Below, piece after piece: positions 22,661-35,443 of a stretch of DNA of 64,000 nt. Origin of the DNA: Athripsodes cinereus (Eukaryota > Arthropoda > Insecta > Trichoptera > Leptoceridae); NCBI GenBank assembly GCA_947579605.1, contig OX388314.1, forward strand, positions 17,977,982 through 18,041,981, in the 5' to 3' direction. Below the pieces are notes generated by a model. It did not search any database, had not been told where the DNA came from, and was given only the letters and a program-made list of their open reading frames with translations. Numbering within the stretch: position 1 is the first letter of the stretch; the number at the start of each line of letters is the position of its first letter. A program made the position numbers and the translations under genes.

Positions 22661-23671
22661 AAGGGGCGTTCACATTTGTTCACTTTCAGTGATCACTCCG
22701 GATGATCCTCCAAGATGAACAGGTGTGAACAGGCGTTTCATCGCTAGTGATCACTAGCGATGACGGAGGAAAGAGATTACCACTCGTCATAATTTTAATG
22801 AAAGGTCCTTTCACTGAAACGACCATAAACAAGTTTTTTTTATTACGCGGCGGCAGAATTGCCATCCACACTTCTCAGCATTATACAACCAGATAAGTCT
22901 CCATATGATCAGTCATGATCACACAAAAACTTAACAGTCTAATGCCGGGAAAAATTCACCTATCCAGATATACAGGATATCAAAGGATTAGGCTCAAAAC
23001 GCGGGATCAAAATACCAGCATTGTGCCTGAAATATCTGTGTTCAGAAACTTTTTTACAATATTACAAGTGTTTATTATAATAGATTTTTGAATTTTAATG
23101 TACAAATTAACCGGTAAATCTAATTTTTGTAAATTATTTATTAAAGATTTCGGAGTTACCCCTGTAGCTGACATGACTAAAGGTATTATATAAACGGACC
23201 TAGAATGCCAAATATATTTTATTTCTCCTGCTAGTTCTGTATATTTACGTATTTTTTCAGCGACGGTTGTGTGTATATTATGTGTATTTGGGACAGCGAT
23301 GTCGATTAGGTACGTTATTTTATTACGTTTATCATGTAATACTAAATCGGGTCTATTATGATGTATTTGTCTATCTGTTATCTTATTATTTGTTTAATTC
23401 TCTATGAATTTGTATTGAATGTCAGAATCATGTACAAAATTATTGTGCAGTCGAGAGCTATATTAATTTATTTTAAGTGTTATTTTTCATTTTTCATTTT
23501 TTTTAATTATTTTTATACGAAAATACGTCAAACTACATACAACATGAGTGAGAGTTTTGACATGGCAGTGAATGCATAGGATGAACAAATGTGAACAGAC
23601 GTGTTCACTTTCGATGAACAGGTTTGACCCTGACACTCTGGATGATCATCCAAAGTGAAGCAATGTGAATG
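22661..23671. mobile_element. DNA element, TA/TTAA-type, interrupted copy
   Basis: The left part (GGGCGTTCACATTTGTTCAC from about 22664, continuing to about 22880) and the right part (about 23540-23671, ending AATGTGAATGCTAC) match the ends and body of the compact element at 62779-63130. The termini are inverted repeats of a GCATTCACATTG-like word, and TA flanks both ends. About 650 bases between the halves, including a retroelement fragment, are an insertion. On the minus strand both copies carry a related peptide around VSVKGPFIKI and VASVKGHFINI. Confidence 0.65.
23007..23396 (-). pseudogene. Non-LTR retroelement pol C-terminal fragment, intact frame
   Basis: On the minus strand the frame encodes ITDRQIHHNRPDLVLHDKR, then YLIDIAVPNTHNI, IIPLVMSATGVTPKSL and IVKKFLN, ending at TGA 23007-23009. 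It is the same domain as in the element at 11263-12162 but a different family member, as the residues differ widely. It lies within the DNA element at 22661-23671 and is truncated upstream near 23396. Confidence 0.8.
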
Positions 23672-24239
23672 CTACTATAGAAAGATAAGGAGAAGACATT
23701 CACTCGATTAATAAAATCAAACAAATTCAATGTTAAATTTCCTGATGTTAAAATAAATATCAATTAAAATTAATTAATATTTTAATTAGCGAAACAAATA
23801 AAAGAAACTCAAATAACATTGTGTAGGTACATTTTTCTTCTCCACTCTTGAGACACTAAAGTTTATCACCGTTTGTGATTGTATAAAAACTTTTTCCGAT
23901 TTCTTTCACCAAAGGCTGGATAATAATAATCGAGTAAATTATGGGTTAAGTGAACTCTGAACTGTTGTTCATTGACTACATTTGTGTTTTCCTATCAGAG
24001 CAACAACCTCAAGCAATATTCGTACATAATTTCGTCGAATAGTCGCAGCAATTTTATTGGTATTATTACTCCTTCTAGGTTACTTGACGACAACTCTAAT
24101 CATATGGTGCGGAAAAATATATATGTTTTTATTCTTAAGTTTCTTTGACTTGTAAAAGAGATCCGTTTAAAGACCGTAACATGTTTTGAATTGGTTACAA
24201 GTGATATTACTTAAATTATGGAAGAATAATACATTAGAT

Positions 24240-24376
24240 TTAAGCGATGAGGTATGCAACCAGTATTGAATGTATTAATTTTGTTTTAACATGGAGAGAA
24301 CAAAGTGCATGTTTTGATACGCAGTTAGTCTGCTGACTACCTCATTTGTAGAATATGCCGTGATGGTATATATAGA
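24240..24376 (-). repeat. Dispersed ~130-bp repeat copy
   Basis: On the minus strand it runs from TATACCATCACGGCATATTC through GAGGTAGTCAGCAGACTAAC to CTCATCGCT. It is an inverted member of the family. Confidence 0.65.
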
Positions 24377-24778
24377 TTTAAATCTTCTGTTATTTTGTAA
24401 AACTAAAAAAAATATATTATTATTATAAGTTTTAAAACTCAGGAAAGTGAAATATTAGCTTTCAGAACAATTTTGAAAACAAATAATATTTATTAGAGCT
24501 AGGTTTCAACATCTAGTCTTTTGGTAATAAACTAAAAAATTATCGAACACTGGGAAACACCAAACAAAACTGCATCACAAATTCAATAATGGATGAATTA
24601 TTCAACCAGGTAGAATAAAGGTATCTCATTTCTATGAAAATATTATGCATCTGTTATACTGCAATATTAGAATGGCACTCTGAAACATTCGTAAATTGCC
24701 CAAAAAGGTGTTTTCTTTATCTACCCGTCTATATCATTACGACATATTGCACGAGTGGGGTAACCTGTAGACAAATTG

Positions 24779-24906
24779 CACATAATATTATTGCCTTTGC
24801 GATAAACTCGCCCTCTGTATATTGATTGTATTTAATTTGAATGTATACCTTTTATGTAATTGTTTTTAATCAATGTACAGTAAAGAATGAATAAATAAAT
24901 AAAAAT
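24779..24906 (+). mobile_element. LINE 3' end, GCGATAAACTCGCC family
   Basis: It starts in the coding-end word TTTGCGATAAACTCGCCCTC. It proceeds through CTGTATATTGATTGTATTT to CAATGTACAGTAAAGAATGA and an AATAAATAAATAA tail. This is the best-preserved plus-strand example of the family here. Confidence 0.75.
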
Positions 24907-24955
24907 AATAAACTTGTCATTAGTGCTATACGTGAATATAAAAAAATATGTTTTC

Positions 24956-25001
24956 ATAACAGGTGGCATATCCCATCATTGAGTTAAAGATGTTAAATGG
25001 G
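24956..25001 (+). repeat. Dispersed repeat copy with internal deletion
   Basis: The start word GGTGGCATATCCCA is joined directly to the end word TCATTGAGTTAAAGATGTTA. The middle 80-90 bases are missing. Confidence 0.5.
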
Positions 25002-25615
25002 TTAAAATCGATGTTATACTTTAATAGGACACCCGAAAACTTACAGAAACAAGTGAGAGACCTTTTTTTTCGGAAACCCCTCGGCATAAAAGATTTAAAA
25101 TAAATAAAATAGTTTTTACTGTACATTCTTTTAAGTGATACAATTGGCGGGTGTATTGCCTGCAGGCAATTTCTGACAACCAACCAGTAAATTTTACATT
25201 TCGATACATGAATTTATTTGCTCTGGATGTTCTGGATGTAGGTACGTATGAAGTATGATACTTATGATTTTTAGAAAATAAACACTACTTCGGTTCGGAG
25301 GTATTTTTAACTTCATGCATTTTCAAAGTAATAATAATTACCTACTTATAAAACATTTACAATAGTAGGGTTTTATAGCAATTCTGCTGAACGTAGAGAT
25401 GTTTACTCGTATTATAATAAGTAGGTATTCGTCGCTTTCACCGTTACTATCATTGAAATTACTTTGAAATTAAATTATTTTTTTACGTCTGAGAGCGATA
25501 TTCACTATGCAAAAATATAATTTTATTTTGCAACTAAAGGTTGAGTACCTATATTAATTAATTTGCAGCGCGTTAGCTAAATAATATTCATTCAAATGAT
25601 ATTACGCCGTTCGTA

Positions 25616-25634
25616 CTTACGTACGTACGTACGT
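25616..25634. repeat. (ACGT)n short run
   Basis: Four to five ACGT tetramers form a self-complementary run. Confidence 0.85.
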
Positions 25635-25943
25635 AAAAAATTACAATGTTCGAATAATTTACCTATAACCGAAGCGTTCTTAACCATAGTGGATCATCAA
25701 GTTCATGTAACTTAAATTTGAGCTATTTGGAGATAAATTCACCGTATTATACTGAATTGTTGGAACACCATAACGAGATAAGAGCCATTTGTGGCTCGAA
25801 ATTCGAACTTATGGCTTCATTTGTTTCAGTACGGAACAAACCAATACCTATAGTTTGAAAATCCACCAGTAGCTCATTTTTCAATTATGGTTCTGAATGT
25901 CTCAATTCATTAAATTAGTTTGTAGTAACATGACGTTACATCT

Positions 25944-25965
25944 CAGGGCCCGTAGTCAAAACACA
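25944..25965 (+). repeat. Solitary MITE end
   Basis: CAGGGCCCGTAGTCAAAAC is similar to the left end of the element at 6753-6914. I could not find a matching right end nearby. Confidence 0.35.
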
Positions 25966-27496
25966 TTTAAGCGTTACGTTTTTGTTCAAATATAGACGAC
26001 GTTGCGAGAAAGAGTCAATTTTCGTAGCTAAAATACCAAATTGTTGATATAGGTAATCTACAACATTTGACATTATTATTCTCGGTGTCGTTTACATTGT
26101 CATTCGTGTCATTTTCATCACTTTTTTATATCTCCAAAAGATATGGAACACCTGCCAAGTTATAATTGTTTGCCTCGCAAGGTAATACAAGTATAATGGT
26201 AGTACACAGTTATTGCATATTGAATAAGTATAAACAGGAAAACTGACCCCAATGTCCACGGAACCGGAAGTATTTGAGAAACTTTTATAGATTCAGATGA
26301 TAAAGGAATGTAACGTCATTACTTCTGTAGTCGTGTTTTGAAAATGTTCACATTACATACAAGTACCCACCTCTCTACTCGGAGAATTTGTACACAAAGA
26401 GAACTTTGCAAAGTAAATATTTTTATATCGCTCTCTTCAAAAGTGCACTTAAGAGATTTTTTATATCACAAAATATTCTTGTTTTTACTGAATAACGGTA
26501 ATACTTTATTTTGTAATGTCTACTTTGGTGTAAGATAAGCTGAATATAAAAATACTTCGCATATTACGAAAAAAAACTTAGATCATACCAATAATTTACT
26601 CCCAGAGACAGATATATTTCGGTGAAATGGATCTAAAAAAGTTCTGTTTTTGAACGTAAAACTAAATTGCTATCCACAAGATTTAGAAACATTTTTTCAA
26701 AATATTTCTTTGCATTATTAACAACATTATAATGAAGTTCAAAATATTATCATAAATTTACAAAATAATGCTAATAGCTATTTTCATGAGTTTGCATTTT
26801 TTTTCTCTTATGTTGAGTTTTCATTTTGAAATCGCATATAATACAGAAATTTATGAACATTGTAAACAATATTTATGTTATTATCTGTAATAATTTATAA
26901 ACGTACTTCAAACAAATACTTCTTATGTTTAAAGAAAGTTTATTCATTAGCAAAATTAATTAATAAGTTTAATTTAACTTTCTATAAAAGTTTAAGCATC
27001 ACGTGCGTTCAAATAGGTTTCAAAAATTTACATAAGAAGTAAACAGTTTTAAAACTTGAAATATTTATTAAGTTTAGTATAACGACCGTTTGTAAGACCG
27101 CGGAAATGAGATTTGCAATTACGATTTTTGCAAAATTAATAATGTAATAAGTAAATGAAACTTATTCGATCTAAAATTTTCCAGTAACAAAATAAACCTT
27201 AGACGAACGCGGCTACGATTATAATAATAAGATAAAGTTTGGTTTTCTTTTGGACTTTTTAGGCTAATATAAATTGCTACATTAATGGTTAACGAAATTA
27301 AAGTTCAATTTCTTGTCACGCTAATACAAATACTTAGAGCTAATGCAAGCAGGCATTGAACTTTCATAGAAATAACATGATTTAATATTTTTAGAATACT
27401 TAAAACAAGGACCCCCCCAGGGTTTTTTCTAGAGGGGGGGGCGGCAGTTAAGAAATATTCAATTTTGCATAGAAATTTGAAATGTTTCACTATCTC

Positions 27497-27607
27497 TACC
27501 ATATAAGGTTAAGAAGAAACAACGTCACCTAATTCGTTAGTGCCCTGGACGGGATTTGAGCTCACCATCCATCCTTTATGTGAGTTGTGCTTATACCAAT
27601 TAATTGG
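27497..27607 (-). repeat. tRNA-derived SINE copy (inverted)
   Basis: On the minus strand it carries CAAATCCCGTCCAGGGCACT, then GAATTAGGTGACGTTG and CTTATATGGTAGAG, matching the SINE at 5381-5517. The tRNA-like head is decayed. It lies head-to-head with the next copy. Confidence 0.7.
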
Positions 27608-27672
27608 TTTGCAATTTCAAGTCCCGTCCGAACCACTACCAAATAAGGTGACGTTGCCTTTTCTAATCCGTA
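27597..27672 (+). repeat. tRNA-derived SINE copy (truncated)
   Basis: It reads CAAGTCCCGTCCG, CCACTACCAAATAAGGTGAC and GTTGCCTTTTCTAA, matching box B and the body of the 5381-5517 copy. With the adjacent minus-strand copy it forms an inverted pair. Confidence 0.7.
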
Positions 27673-28847
27673 TATTACGTTTAATTTTAAAGATTCTATT
27701 GCTTAAGTTTTAGAAACAATATACCTAAGTGTTTCGAAATTAACACTTGTTTCCAAAACAGATTGTCTCGTAATGAAAATGTTTAATTAGTTTTATTACA
27801 TAACATTATCATTCTTAATCTTGTAATAATATCAAGTATGAAAAAAGTTCTTCAATAAACCTCTAGTTGATGGGCGAGCAATCAAAAAACTTTTATTATT
27901 ATCTAGGCTCGTCATACTTGTGTAAGTATTTGAAATAAAAGAGTATTTTTCCCAGAGGTTTTCTTGTAAAAATCTATTTATAACTGCAATGAATATAAAA
28001 TTACATTATTTCAAAAGGAAACAATGATTTCTTGAAATATAATTGTGTATGTAAAATTCATAACTAAGATATCTTGGGACACCATGAAAATTTAGTTCTA
28101 ATAAAATTATGAAACATTAGCAGGACAATATTATTTTTTAATGTTGATCTCAAATTGGTGTAGCTTGATTCATTTGAGAAATTCATCAAAGCTTTTATAA
28201 CAACTCTAAAATTATCGCCTTGAAAAATGAAAATTATAAAATAAATTGATGTTCCACAGGTCAAAACTTTTTGCAGGTATTTGAACTTCACTTGAAAAAA
28301 TGTTCACTTTATGTTATTTGAGTTTGGCGTATAGCAAAATCTGGATAGCAAAATGTGCCATCTTTTTTCCAAAATTACACCAATTAATTTAATGATACAC
28401 TCATCAATTTTTACATCAGAATTATGATACTTTATTTTTATTGATACACAGCAGTTAAGCACACGGTATTATGGTCATTATGAAATATATTAAATACTCA
28501 ACCCCAATTATTTTAATTGAGTTATCATACCCTTTTCATACTTGTTCAACCAATTTAAGCTCATTTTTAATAAAATATTTTTGGTGTTATTTCAAGCTCG
28601 CAAATTTTCGATCATCGCTAATTATTACAACCTTTTTCAAAGTGTGATAAATTGAGATTTTTATTAAAAATAACATAAATGTAAAAATATTGCAGTAAAA
28701 TAAATAACAAATAATGGTTTTTGGTGTAAAAAATATTCAAAATTCCCAATAATTTGAACGACCCTTAAACGACACGTTCAAAACATTCCGGCATTTCTTT
28801 GAAGCAGTACAAAGAGGATGACAGTATTTTTGTTGCATAAAAATGAA

Positions 28848-28930
28848 TTTTTATTTTATTTATTTGTTTCATTCTTTCTGCACATCATTAGTCACATTAA
28901 AAATCACAGCGCCAAGATGATCACTACATT
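28848..28930 (-). mobile_element. LINE 3' end fragment
   Basis: On the minus strand it ends GATGTGCAGAAAGAATGAAA followed by AATAAATAAAATA, matching the tail at 44255-44360. It is a solo end. Confidence 0.45.
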
Positions 28931-31900
28931 AGTAATTTCTTTCATCTTACCACGAGCTAGATGATTAGCTATCCCTACTGATTATCTCATATATGCAAAA
29001 TGCCTTAACGGTTCATGTAAAAGGTGATGAAAGTTCTTAAAAAAATGTTTTTTGACGTAAAGATAGACAAATTAAAAACTGTCATTTTTTGTTTCGACAA
29101 TAACGTTGCCTTAGTTTCTAAACATTTTGATGAATATTCGAAATTATAAACAGTACTAATAATATCACTACTATTTTATTCTATGCTCCTGTGAGTCAAA
29201 TATTTTGTTTAAGAACGACAATTTTTTTTTAATGTACTGACTGATATGTGTTTTCGCATTCTTCTTATTGTAAAAAAATAGATATACATGAAGAAATGAT
29301 TATTCTATTTTAATCTTTCAAATAGACGGGTGTTAATGTTTTCTTGCGTTCGAAATATTCCTTTTTCTTTACATTCCCATAGGACATGGTAGATTTAAAA
29401 GTGTTTTGCAGGTAGAATTTAAGATCCCTCAGCGCTGAAGCATTTACCGGGTCGGCGCTCGTAAATTGCTACCGGGTTTTAATGGACAATTGTAGCTTCA
29501 ATACAAACAAGTTCTAAATCAAATATACCTACCATTATTACAAAAAGTTCTCAAATTTGCCTCTTCAAAAGTTTTTTAAATATTCTTTAAAATAAATTTA
29601 TTGATGATAAATAATCTGCGTGAAATAACAAATGAGAATCACCACAAGTATGCGTTTCAGAATTTTCATGATTAATATAAAATTTTGGTTTCAATTTTAA
29701 TACAATTATAATTTTAACAGTGTGTTGTTAGTAAAAAAAAATATGTTTATACTTTCACATAACTAGAGTGGCAACCTAAAATAGACAGGAAAAGTTTTGG
29801 AAGACTTTTGATCGTTAGACAATGTGCTCAAAACGATGAGTGGAAAGGGAAAGTCTATGTCTAAAAATGGACTCAAAATGGTTGAAGAAGAAGAAACAGG
29901 ACTTTTAAAGTGTTCCTTAACTAATCGTGAAAGTTTAGGAACTTGAGGTTTATATAATAAACACAATTTTACCTTTTTCTTCGAAAAACAATAATAAAAT
30001 GTGAGTACCAACAAGTGTTTATTTTGCGTGTAAGCTTCCAGTGTACTTTTCAGGTCTATCGCCTTCCAAACAATAACATTTTGTTGATATTGTTAACGTG
30101 AAATTTTTCATCCAAAAAACTCGTTTATAATAAAATAACACACCTGATAGATATAATACAATATATTATTTATATTGTCAACCTTCGATATATACCTACT
30201 ATATTCTTAGAATAAAATTAAATATCGCGATTCCTTGTTATAAAATATGATGATTTTTTATACATTGACTCCCCTGTTGTTTCCGAATATGTTGTACTCT
30301 TTTCATGAAACCGAGTGTCTTTTGAAAAGCATGAATTAAATAAAGATAATGAATTCGTAAAACTTCGTCTTTTTGGCAGTACGACTTGTCAAGCTTCTAG
30401 AATGTACTTTTGCAGTAGGACTTAATGTAAGTTAGGTATATATTCAACGTAAATATTTATTTTAGATACTTTTTCAGAAACAGCGATCACATCAATCTTA
30501 AGTCGTTCTATATTCGATCTAAGATCATATCTCACCCCGAACACTTTATTCCTGTACAACTGGTGTAGCTTACATATTTTCTGTAATGCAGGATACAAGA
30601 CCCAGAAATTCTAACTTGCATCTTTTAGAATTACTAGTATAAGATCAGAAAATAATCATACAGGCATCTACACTTCTAAGAAAAGAGTTGGTGTCCATTC
30701 GTTATTGTAGTGTATGGACTTTGTACACTGCACCTTAAAGTTGTACCTTGGACTTGTTTACAGGTTAAACAAGGGATAATGAGTGAGTAGCAATACTCAA
30801 TTGTCTATATAGGTTAGCTTCCTATAGGGAACGGCGCTCACTATAGATACAACCTTGACTTGCACTGGTTCGCTGCGTGATTGACAGGTTATTGAAACCG
30901 GCCATAAGTTATGTTCGACATTATAAATAGGATTTATTATTGAATATATATAGGTATTTGTGTTAATATAAAATCAGTGTTCGTTATTGAAAAGAACCTA
31001 CAATATTGTAGTACTTACACAGTATACAATAGTTATGAAAGCGAAAAAAATTAAAAAGAATTAAATCTCTTGCTGTTACTAAAATACTTATTTTCAGTAG
31101 TCAAATAATACGAACTCGTTATTTGTACATTATGTATTGGTTCAACTCTTTTTGCTGAAAATTCACGTTTCATTTCACATTTTTCTACTTTATTATTTCA
31201 TCTAGCTGAAAAAACACTATAATAAAATAAAATTGAAAATAATATTCTCCTTATTTATATATTAGAATATGACTGTAACTATGAACCTTCATTAAACAAT
31301 ATTGTATTTTACTACGCATAAGGGAATTTTCATGTTTCGTTTTAGTAGAATACTGAGTTATATTGAGAAAAAAGAATTTTCACACAAAAAAGGTCACATT
31401 TATGTAAAAATATATTTTTATGAACAAAATTAAATTGACAGCAAGATATTATTTATTTTTTCGTGCTATGATAAAGTAGTTATTTTTATTTTGTTGTGTA
31501 TATTTTATTCCATAGACTCGTAGTACACCTTAGATGCCATAGAATATAATACTTGGCCCATTTCATTTCCATTCACAAATATATAATAAAAAAAATATAA
31601 TATGTTTATATATCCACCATAGCCACATTTACCTAACAATAAATAGATAAATCAATAACTTTACGTAATTTTGCTTCCATTTAGTGTATTTCTGGATAGA
31701 TAATGAAATTATATTATAATATTAATGTGTAGAGATGTGCATTCCTCAAAACATATTTTGTACCTTCCATACACTTAGCATAATATTCGATTTTTTTCTA
31801 AATTTAACCATCAAGTTTTTCATCAGGCTATTATTAGTATGTGACGATTACTACCACCATCTGAACAAAATCTATAAAATCAGTAACACAATAATCTGCC

Positions 31901-32260
31901 TCGTTAAAAAAATTGATAGGTATGTATAATTTTCTGATAAAACCTTACTTGTTCTCAATTTCAGTTCTTTTATAATGAATGAAATAGAAATTTTCTCTTA
32001 ACATAAAGATAACAGTAATATATAATGATATAAGTACTTGAAATAACCATACCAAATAAATATAATTATTATCCTTTTCTAACTAATCCCTTCCAAGTTC
32101 AATCTAGACTAAGTTAATTATTTAATTCAATTTTATATAACAAGCTTATTTTTACAAAAACCAATGTACCTACATACTTCGTGATACGCATTGCATCATA
32201 TTTTTCAATTATGTTTACCACCAAATTCGAATCTTATTTTATCTAGAAATTAAGATACAT
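28931..32260. other. No gene seen
   Basis: A long AT-rich stretch with short frames only (for example 83 codons at 29763-30014 on the minus strand), none with family motifs. Confidence 0.45.
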
Positions 32261-33540
32261 CTAAATGTTTCGAAATGTAATACTATCACATTTACTAGGG
32301 CTACGAGTCCCCTGAATTTTTCCTATTCTATCGATGGAGAGTCTTTATCTCGATGCGTTGAGGTTAGAGATTTGGGAATTATTCTTGACTCAAAAATGCT
32401 TTACAGGGCTCATGTACATACGATTCTCGAGAGAGCTCAAAGGATGCTGGGCTTTATATTTAGAATATGCAAACCATTTAGATGTCCATTCACTCTGAGA
32501 GTATACTGCGCCTTCGTGCGTAGCAATTTAGAGTTCGCGTCGGTCGTGTGGAGCCCTCAGTATATTACTTATATCGACAGAATTGAGGCTGTACAAAGGA
32601 AATTCATCAGGTGCCTTAGTTTCCTGAAGGGCCAATATTTTGAGAATTATAAAGAAGCGCTTACTTTTCATAAAATATCATCACTTAAGAGTAGGAGAAC
32701 ACAGAGTGACTTATTGTACCTGTTTAAACTTGTGAATAATGACGTTGACTCCTCAAAACTCTTGGGAGAATTGTACTTTAACTGCCCATCGCGAAATACT
32801 AGAACTAACTATCTTTTCAGATTGCCTCCATGTAGTACAAACTACATACAGAGCTCTTTTCTCCAACGTAGTTGTTCTCTTTATAATACTTTCTTCAAGG
32901 GTCTCGATATATTTAATATGACCAAAGACCAATTCAGGAATGGCGTTATCGCACTATTGGCTTCTCCAGCATTGCATTAATTGATGTCATTGCATAAATT
33001 ATTATTGCATTAATGTACACCCACGTACTCTAAGATCTCATTAGTAAGTTTCAATCATAAATTTTTTGTAATAATCTTTGTTTTATTTTATTTTATGTTT
33101 TTGCATATTTTGACCATTTTATTATGTATTTGTATATTTTAACCATTTTATTATGTATTTGTTGTTGTATTTATATTTTTATTCCTTTATATTTTAAATA
33201 TCTAAATCCTTACATGTATCTTTACATATTTATATTTTTTGTGGATATTTTAAATTATCTTGCTTGTTCCTATATTTATTAATCTTTTTATGAATTTTGA
33301 ATTTTAGCATAATCATATTGTGTTTTTTTTTATTTTGTTTTATTCTTTGTATTTGTTTCATGCTTAGGATTGTTTAAATTTACATGTCTGGCACTGTTGT
33401 TGCATTCATTGTTTGTATTACATATTGGTAATGATAGGGGACTTTACTGGTCCATTTATGGCTTTATATGATTTTGTTTATTGTTACCTATTATGACTGT
33501 CTGTATTCCTGTAAAATGTATTAAATAAATAAATAAATAA
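32261..33540 (+). pseudogene. Jockey-like LINE, 3' third of pol plus 3' UTR
   Basis: The frame is open from 32261 (LNVSKCNTITFTRATSPLNF) through VRDLGIILDSKM, LEFASVVWSP, RIEAVQRKFIRCL and the C-terminal RSCSLYNTF block to TAA at 32978-32980. These are the order and motifs of the last third of a Jockey-type reverse transcriptase. About 550 bases of T-rich 3' UTR follow, ending in a (TAAA)n tail near 33540. The 240-codon frame has no internal lesions, so this 5'-truncated copy is comparatively young. Confidence 0.88.
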
Positions 33541-34774
33541 ATTAAAAATAGCTCAAGCAAGGTTAAAACCAACATTTTTTTTAAATCTCTTTTTTAGTTC
33601 ATCTCAACACACCTATTGTCTGGTGAATTTTATACTAAATTATATCGTAATACCTTCAACCTGTGCTGTGAGTAATCTGCTGAGACTGTTGCAACCACGA
33701 CGACACCATTATGATGATGGGTGACTTGATTTCGAAGCCGTTTTTCATTACTTAGATCATCTCAAAGTTGCCAAATGAATTCGAAAATATGAGTATCTGA
33801 TATGTAATCCAGCCAGAAACCGAAATACAAAACATCGTTGATACTTGAAATGAAAAGCTGATGCAAAATATGGCCAGATATCTAGAAAAAAATATAGGAT
33901 AGCGAGGGAATCGTGACTCACTTTTGTCTTGAAGTGTTAATTGGGAGTAAGACGAATCCATTTTCCGAGCGATATCCACATGAATATTAGTGGCGCTAGA
34001 AGTAGTAAGTGGATAGTTATACAGACATTACTGATGCACCACTAATATTGAATTCCAGCGTTGCACCTGACTGCTTGACCTACATTCCTATTCTGACTGG
34101 AGGATATACCCATCCTTTATAGACTTAGTAAACTAGGTATTCACTTTTCCATTTTATTTACCTGGTTTTAATTAAGATTTCTGGCTAGAAAATCACATAT
34201 TACTCGTATCAAAGGAATTTTCATGACCTGATTTTATGTAGAGCTTTCTTTTACGAGTATGATATGAACAGCGCTCACTACATACAATATAAATTACATT
34301 CATGCCTTTAACTAATTTTATATTTCTGTAGTATTAAAAATGTAGGCCAAAAGGAGGAATGATCTTTCTTTCCACAAGGGATCCTCAATTCACATTCTAT
34401 GAAAACAATATCACTATCATATTTATTTATTATTTGGCATTTAAGAAAAGAAGACAAATAAGAGGTTTAATTATTAAAGTAAATTTTATAATACAGAGTA
34501 CATCATCTTAAAGCGATATCTATTGAAAATTTCACCAACCCCTAAAAATTTTATTAAATTTTCCGACGGAAGCAAAAATTCTGTGTAGAAAGTATTTTAT
34601 CGGTACCTATTAATTGTGTGTAAAGATTCACAAATAGACTCACGTAGAAGAATTCTACATGCAAGTAAATTGGCGTGATGACATGTTGAATAAAATACAA
34701 ATTATCAGAATTTAAGTAACGTAATATAGTCATAAACTCTGTATATCGAGAAACGATTCACTATAGTATGTAAT
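33541..34774. other. No gene seen
   Basis: AT-rich DNA downstream of the Jockey-like tail. A 75-codon minus-strand frame at 33752-33979 is unrecognised. Confidence 0.45.
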
Positions 34775-34960
34775 ATTTTATTAATTATTTATTCTTCACT
34801 GTACATCGAATACAAAAAAAATTATAAAGAAATACGGTCATACGAAATACAATCAATATACAATATTATGACTCCGCTTAGGGTAACAATTACTCTTCGC
34901 TAGGGCAACAACCGTGCAATATACATGTAGGTGCTTTCATAGTATATGGACATGTGTCCA
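34775..34960 (-). mobile_element. LINE 3' end, related family
   Basis: On the minus strand it contains TTGCCCTAGCGAAGAGTAAT, TGTATATTGATTGTATTTCG, and ends ATGTACAGTGAAGAATAAAT. The tail architecture equals that of the 24779-24906 element, but the coding end differs. Confidence 0.55.
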
Positions 34961-34964
34961 TTAT

Positions 34965-35090
34965 TTATTTATTTATTAATCAGAGACACAAACAGAAAGT
35001 TGACAAAATACACACAAAAAAATTAAAACAACATACATTGATTCGGCCAGGCCAACCCCCCAATTAAGTGTGTCTACAGCATACACATAT
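34965..35090 (-). mobile_element. LINE 3' end, TTAATTGGGG family
   Basis: On the minus strand it reads CTTAATTGGGGGGTTGGCC and ends in a TAAATAAATAAATAA tail. The coding-end word is shared with 22241-22350. Confidence 0.5.
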
Positions 35091-35443
35091 TAATGTTAAC
35101 AAAAGAATGATAGAAAAAAAAACAATCAAACAAAAGCAGAATATATGTATCACTAGATTTCGAACCAGACTACGTTGAATAAACTTAAGATTCCACCGTT
35201 TATCATATAAAAAAATGTTTCTAAATTAAACAATTTCGCTTCGCTTTTTTTATCTCCTTTTAAATTATATGAAAAATTGCTTGACTTAAGAGCTGTTGAA
35301 ATCGCCATCTGTCTAAAAAGCTTAGTTAAAGAAGCAAATGGAATGAACTATGAATATGAAGGCAATCCTCAAAAAATATCTTCACATTTTATATCAATTA
35401 TATCTTATAAGTAAAATATACACATTATTATTACTATCCATAG

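Larger units (their letters stand above)
25002..27496. other. No gene seen
   Basis: Apart from the (ACGT)n run and the solitary MITE end, this is plain AT-rich DNA. A G-run of eight with a C-run of seven lies near 27413-27441. Confidence 0.45.
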
